A stretch of 64,000 nucleotides of DNA from Fictibacillus norfolkensis (lineage in GTDB: Bacteria; Bacillota; Bacilli; Bacillales; Fictibacillaceae). A model generated the notes under the pieces. That model ran no database searches. It had not been told where the DNA came from and saw nothing but the letters and a program-made list of their open reading frames with translations. The stretch covers positions 372,001 through 436,000 of the forward strand of contig NZ_JACSQM010000003.1 in assembly GCF_014836645.1 (NCBI RefSeq), given 5' to 3'. Positions 17,647 to 25,693 of this stretch are shown in pieces. The stretch's first letter is position 1. Every line of letters begins with the position of its first letter. The position numbers and the translations under genes were made by a program.

Positions 17647-17720
17647 GTTTTAAAAGGTAGCTGTTGTGGCTGTTTGATCTAGTTTGAGCCGTAAGTTTTG
17701 TTAGTGGAAATCGCAAAGTT

Positions 17721-17804
17721 TAATAATTTCACGGTAATCCATTTTATTTTCACGGTAAATCAAAATATATTCACATATAGAGCCAATAATTTCACGGATA
17801 AAAT
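17721..17804. repeat. Four-unit 21-bp tandem repeat with TTTCACGG core
   Basis: Four consecutive 21-bp units start at 17721, 17742, 17763 and 17784. Units 1, 2 and 4 share TTTCACGG at the same offset; unit 3 is degenerate (ATTCACAT). The 21-bp period is two helical turns, so the cores would lie on one DNA face. The array lies about 270 bp upstream of the rnjB promoter. Confidence 0.7.
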
Positions 17805-17861
17805 TATTTAAACAATTTTCGACAAAACGCGACGACACCAACGCGCGCACCTAAAAAAAAC

Positions 17862-17897
17862 AAGCCCGCATCTACTCAAGATGAGGGTTTATTTTTT
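17862..17897. terminator. Bidirectional terminator-like hairpin
   Basis: An imperfect 9-bp stem (cccgcatct with agatgaggg) is flanked by an A-run on the left and a T-rich run on the right. It could stop transcription in either direction. It backs up the dapA terminator. Confidence 0.5.
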
Positions 17898-17960
17898 GAG
17901 CGGTAGCAGGATGAAGAAAGACCGTTGATGTCTACGAATACATCCTTTTAATCCTTAAGA

Positions 17961-18003
17961 AAAAAGGGCTTCGCATATAATCACACATGCGAAGCCCCTT
18001 TTT
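17961..18003 (-). terminator. Terminator of the dapA operon
   Basis: A 15-16-bp stem with one bulge (17961-17976 with 17987-18003) has an A-run on one side and a T-run on the other. It follows dapA and could act in both directions. Confidence 0.85.
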
Positions 18004-18033
18004 AACGAACTAATGAAAACCCGGCCTACTTTT

Positions 18034-18903
18034 TTATAAGCTGTTTAATCTGTTTGAGAGTGCTTCTCTTTCAGATTGATTTAAAGGTAATAACGGCAAT
18101 CTGACTCCGCCAACATCAAGCCCTCTTAATTGAAGCGCAGTTTTTACTGGAGCAGGACTCGGTGCTTTAAAGAGCTCTTGCATAACCGGAAGCAACTTTC
18201 GATGAATACGCCCTGCTTCTTTATTTTCACCGTCTCTAAACGCCTTGATCATCGTCTGCATCTCGTTACCGATCACATGTGAAGCCACAGAAACGATTCC
18301 CGCACTTCCTATCGCTAAAGAAGGAAGGGTCAAACCATCGTCACCGCAGTAAACAACAAAATCGTCAGACGTATTTTCAATCACTTCACTCATCGTATCC
18401 AAATTTCCGCCTGCATCTTTTAAGGCAACAATGTTCGGCACTTCAGCTAGTCGAAGAACCGTATCAACAGAAAATGTGATCACTGATCTTCCCGGGATGT
18501 TATACGCCATGATTGGAAGGCTAACCGCACTTGCAATAGCCTTATAATGAGCGATAATTCCTTCCTGACTCGGTTTATTATAATACGGTGCTACGATCAT
18601 AATGGCATCCACACCGATTTCTTCAGCCTTTTTTGAAAGATCGATGGATGCTTTCGTATTATTACTACCAGTCCCTGCGATCACAGGAACTCTTCCATCG
18701 ACCACTTTTACAACGTGTTTAAAAAGTGCTATTTTTTCTTCTGTCGTTAATGTCGCTGATTCTCCGGTAGTCCCTGCTACTACAAGACTATCTGTTCCAT
18801 TGTTGATCAGATGGTTAACCAGTTTCGTCGTTCTGCCAAAATCAATGTTCCCTTTGCTGTCAAAAGGCGTTACCATTGCGGTACTAATACTTCCGAAATT
18901 CAT
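18034..18903 (-). CDS. dapA: 4-hydroxy-tetrahydrodipicolinate synthase
   Basis: This enzyme condenses pyruvate with aspartate semialdehyde, the first step of the lysine, diaminopimelate and dipicolinate branch. The 289-residue barrel has the Schiff-base lysine K162 (VALKDAGGN), Tyr134 (IMAYNIPGR) and the GTTGE phosphate loop at 44-48. The start is the ATG at 18903, with GAGGAG 8 bases upstream; a GTG three codons earlier overlaps that site. It is the last gene of asd-dapG-dapA. Confidence 0.97.
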   Translation of the reverse strand: MNFGSISTAMVTPFDSKGNIDFGRTTKLVNHLINNGTDSLVVAGTTGESATLTTEEKIALFKHVVKVVDGRVPVIAGTGSNNTKASIDLSKKAEEIGVDAIMIVAPYYNKPSQEGIIAHYKAIASAVSLPIMAYNIPGRSVITFSVDTVLRLAEVPNIVALKDAGGNLDTMSEVIENTSDDFVVYCGDDGLTLPSLAIGSAGIVSVASHVIGNEMQTMIKAFRDGENKEAGRIHRKLLPVMQELFKAPSPAPVKTALQLRGLDVGGVRLPLLPLNQSEREALSNRLNSL

Positions 18904-18915
18904 TTCCTTCACTCC

Positions 18916-20181
18916 TCAATACTCATTAAACTGCTGCTGTACAATTTCTTGTAAGTTCGCAGATATTCCTTCCTCATTCAAACGAAAAGCGGAATGAAGA
19001 GCATTTACTGATTCAATAAGGTCCGTTTTCTTCACGAGCACCCAAATCGTAGTATGCGAATCAGCAGATTGTAAGATTTGTATGTTTCTGCTAGACAGTG
19101 ATTCTACGATAGCTGCCGTAACACCAGGAGTGCCTGCGATGCCAGCTCCAACTGCCGATACTTTTGCACAATCTCGGTTCACTTCAGGTTCGTATCCTAG
19201 AGCCTTTAATTTTGCTAATGCCAAATCTGTCTTATCTTCCATGATCGTATATACGACACCTTTAGGGCTTATGTTTATAAAGTCTACTGAAATTTGTTCT
19301 TGTGCCATGGCTTTGAACACTTTTGTGTGAAGATCATACTGACCATCGTTCGCATACACTTTAATTTGGGTAATGTTTGAGACATGTGCAATACCCGTAA
19401 TGATTGATTCTTGAACATCTTTACCAGCTGGTCCCTTGATCGCTGATGTAACAAGCGTTCCTGGAAGATCTGAATATGTTGAACGAATTCTTAACGGGAT
19501 CTTAGCCTGCATGGCGATCTCTACAGCACGTGGATGAATGACCTTTGCTCCTTGATAAGCCATGTTGCAGATCTCTGCATAGGTTACGACAGATAATGGT
19601 CTTGCATCTTTAACAAGTCTAGGATCAGCAGTCATAACCCCTTCAACATCTGTAAAAATATCGATAAATTCAGCTTCTAAAGCAGCACCTAATGCCGAAG
19701 CACTCGTGTCGCTTCCACCTCTACCAAGTGTTGCAATATCCCCAGATTTTGATTGTCCTTGAAAGCCTGCAACAACAACTACTTGATGGTTTTCAAGTTC
19801 TGACTTTATCCGATCTACTTTCATATCTATAATTCTTGCATTAGAAAAGTCATCATTTGTTCTGAACCCTGCTTGTGGGCCTGTTAACGCTACAGAGGAA
19901 AGACCTGTCGTATTTAACAATCCAGAAAATACGACTGATGAAATAATTTCTCCGCAAGACAACAAAAGATCTTGTTCTCGATTAGAAATCTTGTTCTTAT
20001 CTCCTACAAGGCTTAATAGAGTGTCCGTCGCATAAGGATCACCGAAACGTCCCATCGCTGAAACGACGCATACTACTTTATAGCCTTCTTCTACCGCATT
20101 TTTAATATGACGAATGGCCTCAATGCGGCCTGTATCATCTTTTAAAGAAGTTCCCCCAAATTTCTGAACGATTATCTTCAT
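18916..20181 (-). CDS. dapG: Aspartate kinase I (diaminopimelate-sensitive)
   Basis: This enzyme phosphorylates aspartate, opening the lysine, threonine and methionine pathways. The 421-residue product has the N-terminal VQKFGGTS kinase motif, the GRGGSDTSA segment and two C-terminal ACT domains (about 265-400). Assignment to isozyme I (DapG) rests on its place between asd and dapA. ATG start with AAGGTG. It ends 12 bases before the dapA start. Confidence 0.95.
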   Translation of the reverse strand: MKIIVQKFGGTSLKDDTGRIEAIRHIKNAVEEGYKVVCVVSAMGRFGDPYATDTLLSLVGDKNKISNREQDLLLSCGEIISSVVFSGLLNTTGLSSVALTGPQAGFRTNDDFSNARIIDMKVDRIKSELENHQVVVVAGFQGQSKSGDIATLGRGGSDTSASALGAALEAEFIDIFTDVEGVMTADPRLVKDARPLSVVTYAEICNMAYQGAKVIHPRAVEIAMQAKIPLRIRSTYSDLPGTLVTSAIKGPAGKDVQESIITGIAHVSNITQIKVYANDGQYDLHTKVFKAMAQEQISVDFINISPKGVVYTIMEDKTDLALAKLKALGYEPEVNRDCAKVSAVGAGIAGTPGVTAAIVESLSSRNIQILQSADSHTTIWVLVKKTDLIESVNALHSAFRLNEEGISANLQEIVQQQFNEY

Positions 20182-20202
20182 GAATGCACCTTCTTTATAT
20201 AA

Positions 20203-21246
20203 TTAAAGCAGATTTAATTTAATCAAACTCTCTGCGATTTGTACGGAGTTATATGCAGCACCTTTAAGTAAGTTATCTGACACGACCCACATGTGATAGG
20301 CGTTATCGCGGTCTAAGTCTTTACGTATTCTACCAACAAAAACGTCAGGCAGACCTGCTGCTAGAGCTGGCATAGGATAGATCTGATCTTCAGGCTGATC
20401 CTGAAGAGTGATACCAGGAGCTGTTTTAAGTAGTTCTCTTATTTCTTGAACGGATGGGTTACCATTTTCAAACTCTGCATATAAAGACTCTGAGTGCCCT
20501 GTCTCTACTGGTAATCGTACACAAGTTGCTGCGATCTCTAGATTTTCCAAATGCATGATCTTCTTCGTTTCGTTCATCATCTTAAGCTCTTCAAACGTAT
20601 AACCGTTCTCTTCAAATTTATCAATCTGTGGAACCGCGTTAAATGCGATCTGATAGTGCTTTTTGTCTGAGGCGCAAGGCATGATAGAAGCCTCAAAAGA
20701 TTCATCGTTCAAAATCGATCTTGATTGTTCTTTTAGCTCTTCAACAGCTTTAGCTCCCGCTCCTGAAACTGCTTGGTAAGTAGAAACGATTACTTTTTTA
20801 AGACCGAACTTTTCATGAAGAGGCTGAAGGGCAACGACCATCTGAATCGTTGAGCAGTTCGGATTCGCAATGATTCCGTTATGTTTTAATAAGTCTCCTT
20901 CATTCACCTCAGGTACAACGAGTGGTACGTTCGGATCCATTCTGAATGCGCTCGTGTTGTCTACAACGATCGCACCCCTCTTAACCGCTTCGTGTGCAAG
21001 AGCTTTGGAAACAGAACCACCAGCAGAGAACAATGCTAGATCAACACCTTCAAAAGCTTCAGGAGTTGCTTCTTGAATCGTATGCGATTCTCCATTAAAC
21101 GAGATGACCTGTCCTGCTGATCTTTTACTTGCAAGAAGAGATAACTTTTTTATTGGAAAGTTTTTTTCACTTAACGTATTTAACATTTGCTGGCCAACTG
21201 CGCCAGTCGCTCCTACTACAGCTACATGAAATGATTTTTGGCTCAT
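20203..21246 (-). CDS. asd: Aspartate-semialdehyde dehydrogenase
   Basis: This enzyme reduces aspartyl phosphate to aspartate semialdehyde with NADPH. The 347-residue product has the VVGATGAVGQQ cofactor loop near residue 10 and the catalytic C131 in NPNCSTIQM. ATG start. The leader contains a 10-bp hairpin. In B. subtilis this gene is both housekeeping and part of the spoVF sporulation transcript. The same order here suggests the same dual use. Confidence 0.97.
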   Translation of the reverse strand: MSQKSFHVAVVGATGAVGQQMLNTLSEKNFPIKKLSLLASKRSAGQVISFNGESHTIQEATPEAFEGVDLALFSAGGSVSKALAHEAVKRGAIVVDNTSAFRMDPNVPLVVPEVNEGDLLKHNGIIANPNCSTIQMVVALQPLHEKFGLKKVIVSTYQAVSGAGAKAVEELKEQSRSILNDESFEASIMPCASDKKHYQIAFNAVPQIDKFEENGYTFEELKMMNETKKIMHLENLEIAATCVRLPVETGHSESLYAEFENGNPSVQEIRELLKTAPGITLQDQPEDQIYPMPALAAGLPDVFVGRIRKDLDRDNAYHMWVVSDNLLKGAAYNSVQIAESLIKLNLL

Positions 21247-21292
21247 ACTTTATTAACTCCTTTATTGTTTAAGGTAAGCAATCTACAACAGA

Positions 21293-21321
21293 AGGAGAAA
21301 CTCAAAGATTTAGTTTCTCCT
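21293..21321 (-). terminator. Hairpin between spoVFB and asd
   Basis: A perfect 10-bp stem with a 9-base loop lies in the gap between spoVFB and asd. No clear T-run follows on the minus strand, so it may be a weak terminator or a leader structure. Its 5' arm contains AGGAGA, which could mimic a ribosome binding site. Confidence 0.5.
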
Positions 21322-21398
21322 AGTTAATCCATATAATTTATCATATTTTATCATAAACTTTGGTGTTATGAACGGATTTTCTTCTGTTGTTCGATCGA

Positions 21399-21992
21399 TT
21401 ACCCTAAATCTCTTACCCTAAGAACAGGCTGGAGCTGTTTCCCTTCAATCGCTAGCTCAATCGTTTCAATGAGAGTGTCCATATGAGCGACTAATGAATT
21501 TTGCTTTTTGACTGGATCGTCTTGACTGAACGGAATGAAATAGATATTCTTAGTTGCCATCAATCTCATAATATTTACACCGTTCAATCCTAGACCGTCA
21601 TTTGTAGATATTCCAAGAACGACCGGTTTTTGGTTACGAAGGGTTGCTTTTGCCCCCATTAATACCGGAGAATCTGTCATAGCATTAGCAAACTTGCTTA
21701 TCGAATTTCCGGTCAACGGAGCAATGACCATACAATCTAGTGGTGTTTTTGGTCCAAAGGGTTCAGCTTTCACAATAGAATCTACTGGTTCGTTTCCAGT
21801 AATCTGTTTAATCTTTTCCACCCATTCCCCTTCTTCTCCAAAACGTGTAGACGTATGTCCAACGGTATGTGTGAAGAATGGCGATACATTTGCTCCGAGC
21901 TCTACAAGCTTTTGGATCTGTGGAAACACAGCATCGTACGTGCAGTGAGATCCTGTTAGGCCAAACCCGATATGCTTACCTTTAAAATCCAT
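21399..21992 (-). CDS. spoVFB: Dipicolinate synthase subunit B
   Basis: This is the flavoprotein-like subunit of dipicolinate synthase, made in the mother cell to produce the spore solute DPA. The 197-residue product begins with the typical flavoprotein strand and loop (IGFGLTGSHCTYDAVFPQI) and has a conserved MVIAPLTGNSISKFAN segment. It starts 6 bases after spoVFA, so the two are co-translated. In B. subtilis both subunits are needed. Confidence 0.95.
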   Translation of the reverse strand: MDFKGKHIGFGLTGSHCTYDAVFPQIQKLVELGANVSPFFTHTVGHTSTRFGEEGEWVEKIKQITGNEPVDSIVKAEPFGPKTPLDCMVIAPLTGNSISKFANAMTDSPVLMGAKATLRNQKPVVLGISTNDGLGLNGVNIMRLMATKNIYFIPFSQDDPVKKQNSLVAHMDTLIETIELAIEGKQLQPVLRVRDLG

Positions 21993-21997
21993 GATAA

Positions 21998-22888
21998 TTA
22001 CCCCTTCCGCTTAAATTCATTGATTAAGAGCTGCGAAAGTACATTTGCAACAATCTTACCCGCTGTCTTAGGAGCGACAATTCCTGGCAATCCTGGTGCA
22101 AGAAGTGCTTTGATTCCTCGTTTTTCTGCATACCTGAAATCAGTGCCCCCTGGTTTTGAAGCCAGATCAACCACTAATGTATGTGAAGGAAACTTTGAGA
22201 TAACATCAGCATTAACGATCTGCGTGGGAATGGTATTAATGCAAACATCTGTTTCATAGACTTCATTCTTTAAATCATCTAAATGAAATGGAATCATCCC
22301 CATCTCAGAGATCCTTGCCATATGTTCAGACTTTCTCGCGCCCACTTTTACGCGCGCTCCTAATGCTTGGAATGTTCTTGCAACACTCATTCCTACACGT
22401 CCAAATCCTAGAACAACCGTATTTGATTGATGGATGGTGATATCTGTATGCTGGATGACCATCATGATCGTTCCTTCAACAGTAGGGATGCTGTTATAGA
22501 TCGCAACATCATCTCTTTCAAATAATTTTGTTAGCTTTCTATTGCTGTTCTTTGTGATAGCATCTAAATAAGAATTGCTGATACCTGAAAATATTTGGCA
22601 ATGGTCTTTCGTCTGGTTAAGGTGCTCTTCTGTAAGAATCATTTTTTTATTAGAGAAAATAGTATCGATCTCCCCTTGCAGCCCTGTTCCGCTTACAGGC
22701 AGAATGATGCTGTCTAATTTTGAGAAATCCACTTCATCTATATCCATTTTTGAAGCTCCCGTAAATCCATGATCAAGTTGGTCATAACCGATTAGTGTAA
22801 GTATCGCATCCAGTTCTGTTAGTTTCCTAATAACTTCCAACTGTCTCGCATCGCCGCCAAAAACTGCGATATGCAAATCCGTTAACAT
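21998..22888 (-). CDS. spoVFA: Dipicolinate synthase subunit A
   Basis: This is the NAD(P)-binding subunit of dipicolinate synthase. The 296-residue product has an N-terminal domain (AVFGGDARQLEVIRKL) and a Rossmann motif VVLGFGRVGMSVA at about 154. It oxidises the DapA product to dipicolinic acid late in sporulation. ATG start with GGGGAG. A sigma-K-like promoter lies about 60 bases upstream. Confidence 0.95.
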   Translation of the reverse strand: MLTDLHIAVFGGDARQLEVIRKLTELDAILTLIGYDQLDHGFTGASKMDIDEVDFSKLDSIILPVSGTGLQGEIDTIFSNKKMILTEEHLNQTKDHCQIFSGISNSYLDAITKNSNRKLTKLFERDDVAIYNSIPTVEGTIMMVIQHTDITIHQSNTVVLGFGRVGMSVARTFQALGARVKVGARKSEHMARISEMGMIPFHLDDLKNEVYETDVCINTIPTQIVNADVISKFPSHTLVVDLASKPGGTDFRYAEKRGIKALLAPGLPGIVAPKTAGKIVANVLSQLLINEFKRKG

Positions 22889-22946
22889 TCTTTCTCCCCT
22901 TTCTCCGTTGTTCCTTTTCTTGCAGGGGATAACTATCCACGTTCAC

Positions 22947-22975
22947 CATCATATGAACACCCCGCCTATCTGGTT
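22947..22975 (-). promoter_or_regulatory. Sigma-K-like promoter of spoVFA
   Basis: On the minus strand AACC (22972-22975) is followed after 16 bases by CATATGATG (22947-22955). The sigma-K pattern is AC, 16-17 bases, CATANNNTA; only the last base differs. The spoVF operon is sigma-K dependent in B. subtilis. Confidence 0.55.
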
Positions 22976-23151
22976 ACAGAAAGACATTCTGCACAACGGT
23001 ATAACTCATATTTAATAGTCGTTTCTATTTCGCTAATTAACACGATCATAAGCTTTCAATCAACACCATTATATTCATGAGCAACTCCTATGTTTGGGGC
23101 ATTCAGAAAACGGTAAGCCCATTTTTAAAGAAGATATCTGAAAACGCAAAA

Positions 23152-23175
23152 AAACCCGGATGGAATTCCGGGTTT
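23152..23175 (-). terminator. Terminator of mlpA
   Basis: A perfect 9-bp GC-rich stem with a 6-base loop is followed on the minus strand by a T-run. It lies 20 bases after the mlpA stop. Confidence 0.88.
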
Positions 23176-23195
23176 CGTTGAAATGAGTAGATATG

Positions 23196-24437
23196 CTATT
23201 GAAGTCCTTTCGGAAGTTCACCTTGGGGACTCACTAGGGAAGCTGAACATCCTTCGCTGAAGATTGACTGAACCAACATGTTCACATCGTCTTTTGACAC
23301 GTTATCGATCGACTCGACCATATCATCAAGGGTACGGTGGTAACCTAAGATGAGCTCATGTTTTCCATTTCGACTCATTCTGCTGTTCGTGCTTTCAAGA
23401 CTCAGCATCAAATTTCCTTTTATCTGTTCTTTAGAGTTCTTCAATTCTTTGTCAGTAATGCCGTTCTCTTTTAAATCATCTACGATATTTAAAATTGTAT
23501 TATACAATTCATCTAATTGATGTGGAGCCGTTCCTCCATAAATCGTAAAGATCCCATTATCCTGAAACGCTGAATGGTATGAGAAAACAGAATACGCTAA
23601 ACCTTTTTGCTCTCTTACTTCTTGAAACAAACGGCTAGACATGCTTGATCCAAAGATATTATTTAGAATGATCAAACTGTAGCTGCGTTTGTCTTTTAGA
23701 GAGAGTCCAGGGAACCCAAGACAAAGATGTGCTTGTTCTGTTTCTTTTTTACGAGATAGCTTCTCAGGATAAAATACGGGAGATTGAATTTCTGGTTTGA
23801 TGATGCCACTTGTTTTATAATCACCGAACCATTTCTCAACTTCCTTTATGAACGATTCATCGACGTTTCCTGCAACAGAAATGACTACTTCTTCCGGAAC
23901 ATAATGAGTATCCATATAATCTCGAAGTGTGCTCCCGGAAAATGTGTTCAATGTTTCTTCTGTACCTAAGATCGGAAAACCGAGTTCATGATTTTGAAAA
24001 CTAGCACGGCTTAACATATCATGAACAATATCATCAGGCGTATCTTCATACATTTTAATTTCTTCTAGCACAACATTCTTTTCTTTTAATAACTCTCCTT
24101 CATCAAAGGTAGAGTTGAAAAACATGTCCGCTAATACTTCAAGTGCATATGGTGAATGCGTATCTAAAACTTTTGCATAATAACATGTGTATTCTTTTGA
24201 AGTGAAAGCATTCACTTGTCCACCGATGCTATCAAAAGATTCGGCAATTTCTCTTGCAGTTCTCGTCTTAGTTCCTTTAAAGAACATGTGCTCCAGAAAA
24301 TGCGAAATTCCGTTGTTTTTTGTGTTTTCAAATCTTGAGCCTGTGCCGATCCATACACCGATCGCAACAGAGCGTACTGTTGGAATGTTTTCCAAAACGA
24401 TTCGCACGCCGTTTGAGCATGTATATCTTTTAATCAA
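23196..24437 (-). CDS. mlpA: M16 family zinc protease MlpA (YmxG)
   Basis: This is a mitochondrial-processing-peptidase-like M16 protease. The 413-residue product has the zinc motif H46-x-x-E49-H50 and the distal glutamate in NVVLEEIKMYEDTP. The start is a TTG with AGGGGG upstream, giving the family-typical MIKRYTCSNGVRIVLE. It has its own promoter (24485-24513) and terminator. The family has a proposed regulatory role in B. subtilis. It is the third M16-type gene in the window, with ymfF and ymfH. Confidence 0.93.
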   Translation of the reverse strand: MIKRYTCSNGVRIVLENIPTVRSVAIGVWIGTGSRFENTKNNGISHFLEHMFFKGTKTRTAREIAESFDSIGGQVNAFTSKEYTCYYAKVLDTHSPYALEVLADMFFNSTFDEGELLKEKNVVLEEIKMYEDTPDDIVHDMLSRASFQNHELGFPILGTEETLNTFSGSTLRDYMDTHYVPEEVVISVAGNVDESFIKEVEKWFGDYKTSGIIKPEIQSPVFYPEKLSRKKETEQAHLCLGFPGLSLKDKRSYSLIILNNIFGSSMSSRLFQEVREQKGLAYSVFSYHSAFQDNGIFTIYGGTAPHQLDELYNTILNIVDDLKENGITDKELKNSKEQIKGNLMLSLESTNSRMSRNGKHELILGYHRTLDDMVESIDNVSKDDVNMLVQSIFSEGCSASLVSPQGELPKGLQ

Positions 24438-24484
24438 ACTTGTTTCCCCCTAGCTGTCAGTTGTTCCACAATAATCATAGGAAC

Positions 24485-24513
24485 AATATACCATTATCAT
24501 AACGCGTACACAA
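24485..24513 (-). promoter_or_regulatory. Sigma-A-type promoter of mlpA
   Basis: On the minus strand TTGTGT (24508-24513) and TATATT (24485-24490) are 17 bases apart. An extended -10 (TGG) is present. Confidence 0.6.
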
Positions 24514-24515
24514 CT

Positions 24516-25490
24516 TTACTTGATAGTTTTAGGTACTAATCTCTTTTCATCCATCAAGTCAGATACCGTTCCGATGCTGTAACCTTTTTCTTTTATTCCT
24601 TTAATGAGTTTATCAAGACCGGCAGAAGATGATTCTGTTGGGTGCATTAAGATCATCGCACCAGGATGTACTTTACTAAGAACCCTGGTTACCATCTCAT
24701 CAGGATTTGGTTTTCTCCAATCGATCGTATCAACGGTCCAAAGAATCGTTTTCATATCCATCTCTGAAGCAATCTGTACAACGTCGTTTCGAAAGCTGCC
24801 ACTTGGGGGAGCAAACCATTTTGGCTGTATGTCGAGCGTTGCATGTATCACTTCGTTCGTTTGTTTAAGTTCCTCGGTTATTCGGGAATTGGTCATCTTT
24901 TTTAAATCCGGATGGGAATAGGCGTGATTACCGATCTCATGTTTTTCTTCTGCAATCATTTTAGCGAGTGACGGGTTCTTCTTCACCCATGACCCATCTA
25001 GAAAATAAGTAGATTTCACATTATTTTTCTTCATCGTTTGGAGCATGCCAGGAAGGTACTCATTTCCCCATGCTACGTTCACTAAAAGTGTAACCATAGG
25101 TTTTTCAGGGTTACCTCTATAGATAGGTGATGCAGGAAGATCTGCGAGATGAACACTTGGATTTATTTGCTTTATAACTAGTTTATTATGATCAAATTTA
25201 TTCGCTTTCTTCATCGCTTTAAAGGATGCTTCCATGTCAACAACAATGCCATTATAACCGGGAGTGGCTTTCCAGACTGGATCAATCTCTGCATTTTTAG
25301 GAGGACGATTTAACTCCTTCGCTTTTTCCTTAATCTGCTGATAGATTGAATTTGATTCCATTTGCGAAACGGCTGTGCTCTGAGCCTTTAAACTCTCAAT
25401 ATAGGTGCTTGTAAATGGATTATGCAACGAAAACGATATCGAAGTGATAACCAGAACGACTAATGACCATTGAAGAATTTTATTTTTCAA
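24516..25490 (-). CDS. ylxY: Polysaccharide deacetylase-like protein YlxY
   Basis: This is a probably exported protein of the NodB/polysaccharide deacetylase fold. From the TTG at 25490 (AGGGAGG upstream) the product has 324 residues, beginning with a basic and hydrophobic signal or anchor. The zinc HxxxH motif is present (HEIGNHAYSH). The usual first metal and base aspartates (TFDDG) are replaced by LLVNVAWGNEY. Longer in-frame readings to 25631 lack a ribosome binding site. In Bacillus the gene sits between pnpA and mlpA and is linked to sporulation. Confidence 0.88.
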   Translation of the reverse strand: MKNKILQWSLVVLVITSISFSLHNPFTSTYIESLKAQSTAVSQMESNSIYQQIKEKAKELNRPPKNAEIDPVWKATPGYNGIVVDMEASFKAMKKANKFDHNKLVIKQINPSVHLADLPASPIYRGNPEKPMVTLLVNVAWGNEYLPGMLQTMKKNNVKSTYFLDGSWVKKNPSLAKMIAEEKHEIGNHAYSHPDLKKMTNSRITEELKQTNEVIHATLDIQPKWFAPPSGSFRNDVVQIASEMDMKTILWTVDTIDWRKPNPDEMVTRVLSKVHPGAMILMHPTESSSAGLDKLIKGIKEKGYSIGTVSDLMDEKRLVPKTIK

Positions 25491-25571
25491 GTGAACTCCC
25501 TCCCTGTAACCAAAGTATGTACGATTTGGACAGGTTAGAACGCTTATAAATATCGCCTGAGCAAGTTCAAT

Positions 25572-25599
25572 ATTATAGAATTTACGATGTATCAACCAA
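25572..25599 (-). promoter_or_regulatory. Sigma-A-type promoter of ylxY
   Basis: On the minus strand TTGGTT (25594-25599) and TATAAT (25572-25577) are 16 bases apart. They lie about 80 bases before the chosen ylxY TTG, which supports the shorter reading. Confidence 0.5.
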
Positions 25600-25632
25600 A
25601 CCACAAGAAAAGAGCGAATAAAACAACACAAA

Positions 25633-25685
25633 AAAAAGACTGACCCATACGATACAATGTATCTGTATTTGGTACAGTCTTTTGC
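25633..25685 (-). terminator. Terminator of pnpA
   Basis: An outer stem AAAGACTG/CAGTCTTT encloses a second inverted repeat (gatac...gtatc). A run of eight T follows on the minus strand. The long structure directly follows the pnpA stop. Confidence 0.8.
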
Positions 25686-25693
25686 TATTTATG

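Larger units (their letters stand above)
17364..18033. other. Non-coding interval between dapA and rnjB
   Basis: This 670-bp interval has no convincing gene. From the dapA side it holds the dapA terminator (17961-18003), a second bidirectional hairpin (17862-17897), a short GC-rich patch (17821-17851), a 21-bp repeat array (17721-17804), a plus-strand terminator (17610-17646) and the rnjB promoter (17427-17456). The corresponding gap is much shorter in B. subtilis, so it looks like an insertion or decayed sequence. Confidence 0.7.
22889..23195. other. Intergenic interval between mlpA and spoVFA
   Basis: This 307-bp gap holds the mlpA terminator (23152-23175) and the spoVFA promoter (22947-22975). 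In B. subtilis the small PRC-barrel gene ymxH lies here. I see no ORF above 60 codons and no resemblance to it, so the gene appears absent. Confidence 0.6.
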
